This document shows, piece after piece, positions 62,484 to 64,000 of a stretch of DNA of 64,000 nt; the stretch's first letter is position 1; every line of letters begins with the position of its first letter. The stretch lies in NCBI RefSeq assembly GCF_020382885.2, contig NC_058507.1, forward strand, positions 2,311,715-2,375,714, given 5' to 3'. The position numbers and the translations under genes were made by a program. This DNA comes from Scatophagus argus (Eukaryota; Chordata; Actinopteri; Scatophagidae). Below the pieces are notes generated by a model. The model had not been told where the DNA came from. It did no database searches and saw only the letters and a program-made list of their open reading frames with translations.

Positions 62484-62765
62484 TGGCAGCATGGCGGTGC
62501 AGTGGTTAGCACAGTGGCCTCACAGTAAGAGGGTTCCAGGTCTGAATCCCAGTCTGGGACCTTCTGTGTGGGTTCTCCAGCTTCCTCCCACAATCCCAAA
62601 AACATGCACATTAGGTTTATTGGCTGCTGTACTTTGCCCCGAGGTGTGCGTGTGGTTGTCTGTCTTTGTCCACCTTTCGACCAGTCCAGGGTGAACCCCG
62701 CCTCTGCGATAGGCTCCAGCCCCCCGGCGTGACCCTGACGGTATAGAAGATGAATGGATGTGATG
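62484..62765 (+). repeat. Teleost interspersed repeat ('GTGGTTAGCAC...GTCCAGGGTGAACCCCGCCTC' family)
   Basis: CAGCATGGCGGTGCAGTGGTTAGCAC, CCTCACAGTAAGAGGGTTCCAGGTCTGAATCCC, CCAGTCCAGGGTGAACCCCGCCTCTGCGATAGGCTCCAGCC and a GATGAATGGATG end are the successive landmarks of a very abundant fish repeat. The GTTCCAGGTCTGAATCC stretch looks tRNA-like but is part of the repeat. Class uncertain. Confidence 0.75.
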
Positions 62766-64000
62766 TATCCAGAGCCCGATAATGTAGATGTTATTCCTCT
62801 GCTCCAGTGTTGTCCAAAAATGACTAAAAACTCATCACTGGGTGACGTGTGTGTTTAATCTGATAAACATCTGCACTGCATGCACCAAAAACACCCAGTT
62901 TGACTGACGTGAGCTAAACCCTGCAGAGCTCAGCTGCTTCACCAAATTAAATATGTTGAAACATGTTTTTAAGACTTTGTCTTCAGTAAATCCAACGGGC
63001 AACAGAGTTGATAGAGAAGATGCAAAGCATTAAGAGGAAATATCATTTGGAACTATTGTTGGCAATGAGAATACTTGAACTTTTAAGTTCACCTAAATCC
63101 AAAGGTCAGCACAGGCCTGTGACAAAAGCACTAAAAAGAGTTACTGTAGAAAAAGAAACCTGCCACACCACACAACCAATAGTTGCACCTTTTATTATAA
63201 AAAATATTTACAAAGATGCTACAATGTTTTTTTTCCTTAATATAAAAAAATGCATACATTTTACAACGGTAATTAGTCTTTGAAGTTCTAGCTCCCATTC
63301 AGACCAGAGTGACATCCTTCAGGAGTGTTGTGGTAAGGTATTAGCGTGTCGTAATACTGTATTTTTGTCAATACATATTGTTTGCCTGAGTTAATCTCTT
63401 CATCACGATGACAAGGAACAATTTTGAAAAAACGCATTTTTCTGATGATTTTCCACATCTTTACAAGAAAGGCAACTGTTTGCATAAAGGAATTAAAGGA
63501 CATGTGAGTCGTATACAATCATTCTGAAACACGTATGACAGAGCTGCATAGTGATCTGAATAGTAACCCGGTTCGTCTGCTTATTATTACTACTAATAGT
63601 AATTAAAAAAAATAATGTGAGGAATAAATAGGTACTGCATTCAAAACGGAGGGCAGAATTTGGATAATTTCATCAGGCCTTGTGGTTGATTTGAGTCAAT
63701 GTGGCATGTCTGTACCTAGATATAATAAATACAATAAATAAAAACAATAAATTAGTTTGGGTTAACACACAGAATGCTTCATTTGTACTGACAAATGAGA
63801 GAAAGATATATGGCTTCTTGATGCAGTTATCACCCCGTGGTTTCTCCAAATGCTTCAGGAAAAGCTGTTACTGTTATTAGATCTGTATGTAAAGCAGTGC
63901 AGGAAACTTGGATACTGTTAACTTACCAAGAACAGTCAAATCTTCACCAGCAGTGGGTTGGTGGCTGGCACTTAATCCCCCTGCCCTGCATAAAGCTTTG
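62766..64000. other. AT-rich sequence at the window end, possible 3' UTR of a gene beyond the edge
   Basis: No coding region seen. TTTTATTATAAAA at about 63189-63201 contains a minus-strand AATAAA, so a minus-strand 3' UTR could start there and continue past the window. Confidence 0.25.

Noticed and set aside
62540-62560. tRNA-like B-box sequence (GGTCTGAATCCC).
   Set aside because: It sits inside a familiar abundant teleost repeat and cannot be folded with its surroundings into a tRNA cloverleaf with acceptor stem.

Overview
This is nuclear DNA from a vertebrate, most likely a teleost (ray-finned) fish. Genes are widely spaced and split by GT-AG introns. Microsatellites are abundant, and several interspersed repeats have teleost-type tails: LINE 3' tails of the 'cttTATTGATCCC..GGGAAATT' and 'GGCGCTgTATAAATAAAtTGAATTGAA' kind, worn Tc1/mariner fragments and a dispersed 'TTAGCATGCTAAC' family. 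There are no bacterial operons, CRISPR arrays or recognisable tRNA/rRNA genes. Family assignments rest on remembered motifs, not on a search.

All three protein-coding genes I can support are on the minus strand, so transcription runs from high to low coordinates. (1) A small LBH-family transcriptional cofactor gene occupies about 12.1-19.1 kb: three coding exons (15675-15583, 14471-14297, 13228-13161; 111 aa), a probable non-coding first exon at a CpG-rich promoter near 19.0 kb, and a 3' UTR ending near 12.1 kb. (2) A giant AHNAK-family gene occupies about 20.3-42.6 kb. Seven coding exons can be joined by splice sites with consistent phase (42533-42476, 35830-35781, 34953-34843, 33945-33832, 33709-33556, 33281-33121, 33031-21143), giving 4178 aa. 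A short conserved N-terminus and a PDZ domain are followed by an 11.9-kb terminal exon of KFKMPKFG-type repeats, including eight nearly identical 438-bp units. (3) A SERTA-domain gene (CDCA4/SERTAD type, 259 aa) lies in one coding exon at 58407-57628, with a probable upstream non-coding exon and CpG/CCAAT promoter near 59.75-59.95 kb.

The remainder is intergenic or intronic. 0-12 kb holds simple repeats, a Tc1 remnant, LINE tails and a 480-bp polypurine tract. 43-57 kb holds dispersed repeats, a promoter-plus-polyA unit of about 1 kb with YY1-like tandem motifs (solo-LTR candidate, 49.85-50.94 kb), an unexplained CpG-rich patch (50.9-51.5 kb), a 640-bp CAGA/GATA array (52.8-53.4 kb) and a promoter-like stretch near 55.3-55.7 kb. 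60-64 kb holds a teleost interspersed repeat and possibly the 3' UTR of a further gene.

The genes do not form a pathway. Their linkage is the informative part: LBH-type, AHNAK-type and SERTA-type genes also lie near one another in human paralogous regions (AHNAK2 with CDCA4 and LBHD2 on 14q32; PRX with SERTAD1/3 on 19q13), so the window looks like a conserved ohnologous block. No wholly new system was found. The most unusual items are the homogenised AHNAK repeat array, the YY1-motif/LTR-like unit, and the (GT)n repeat fused to an lbh-like splice donor.
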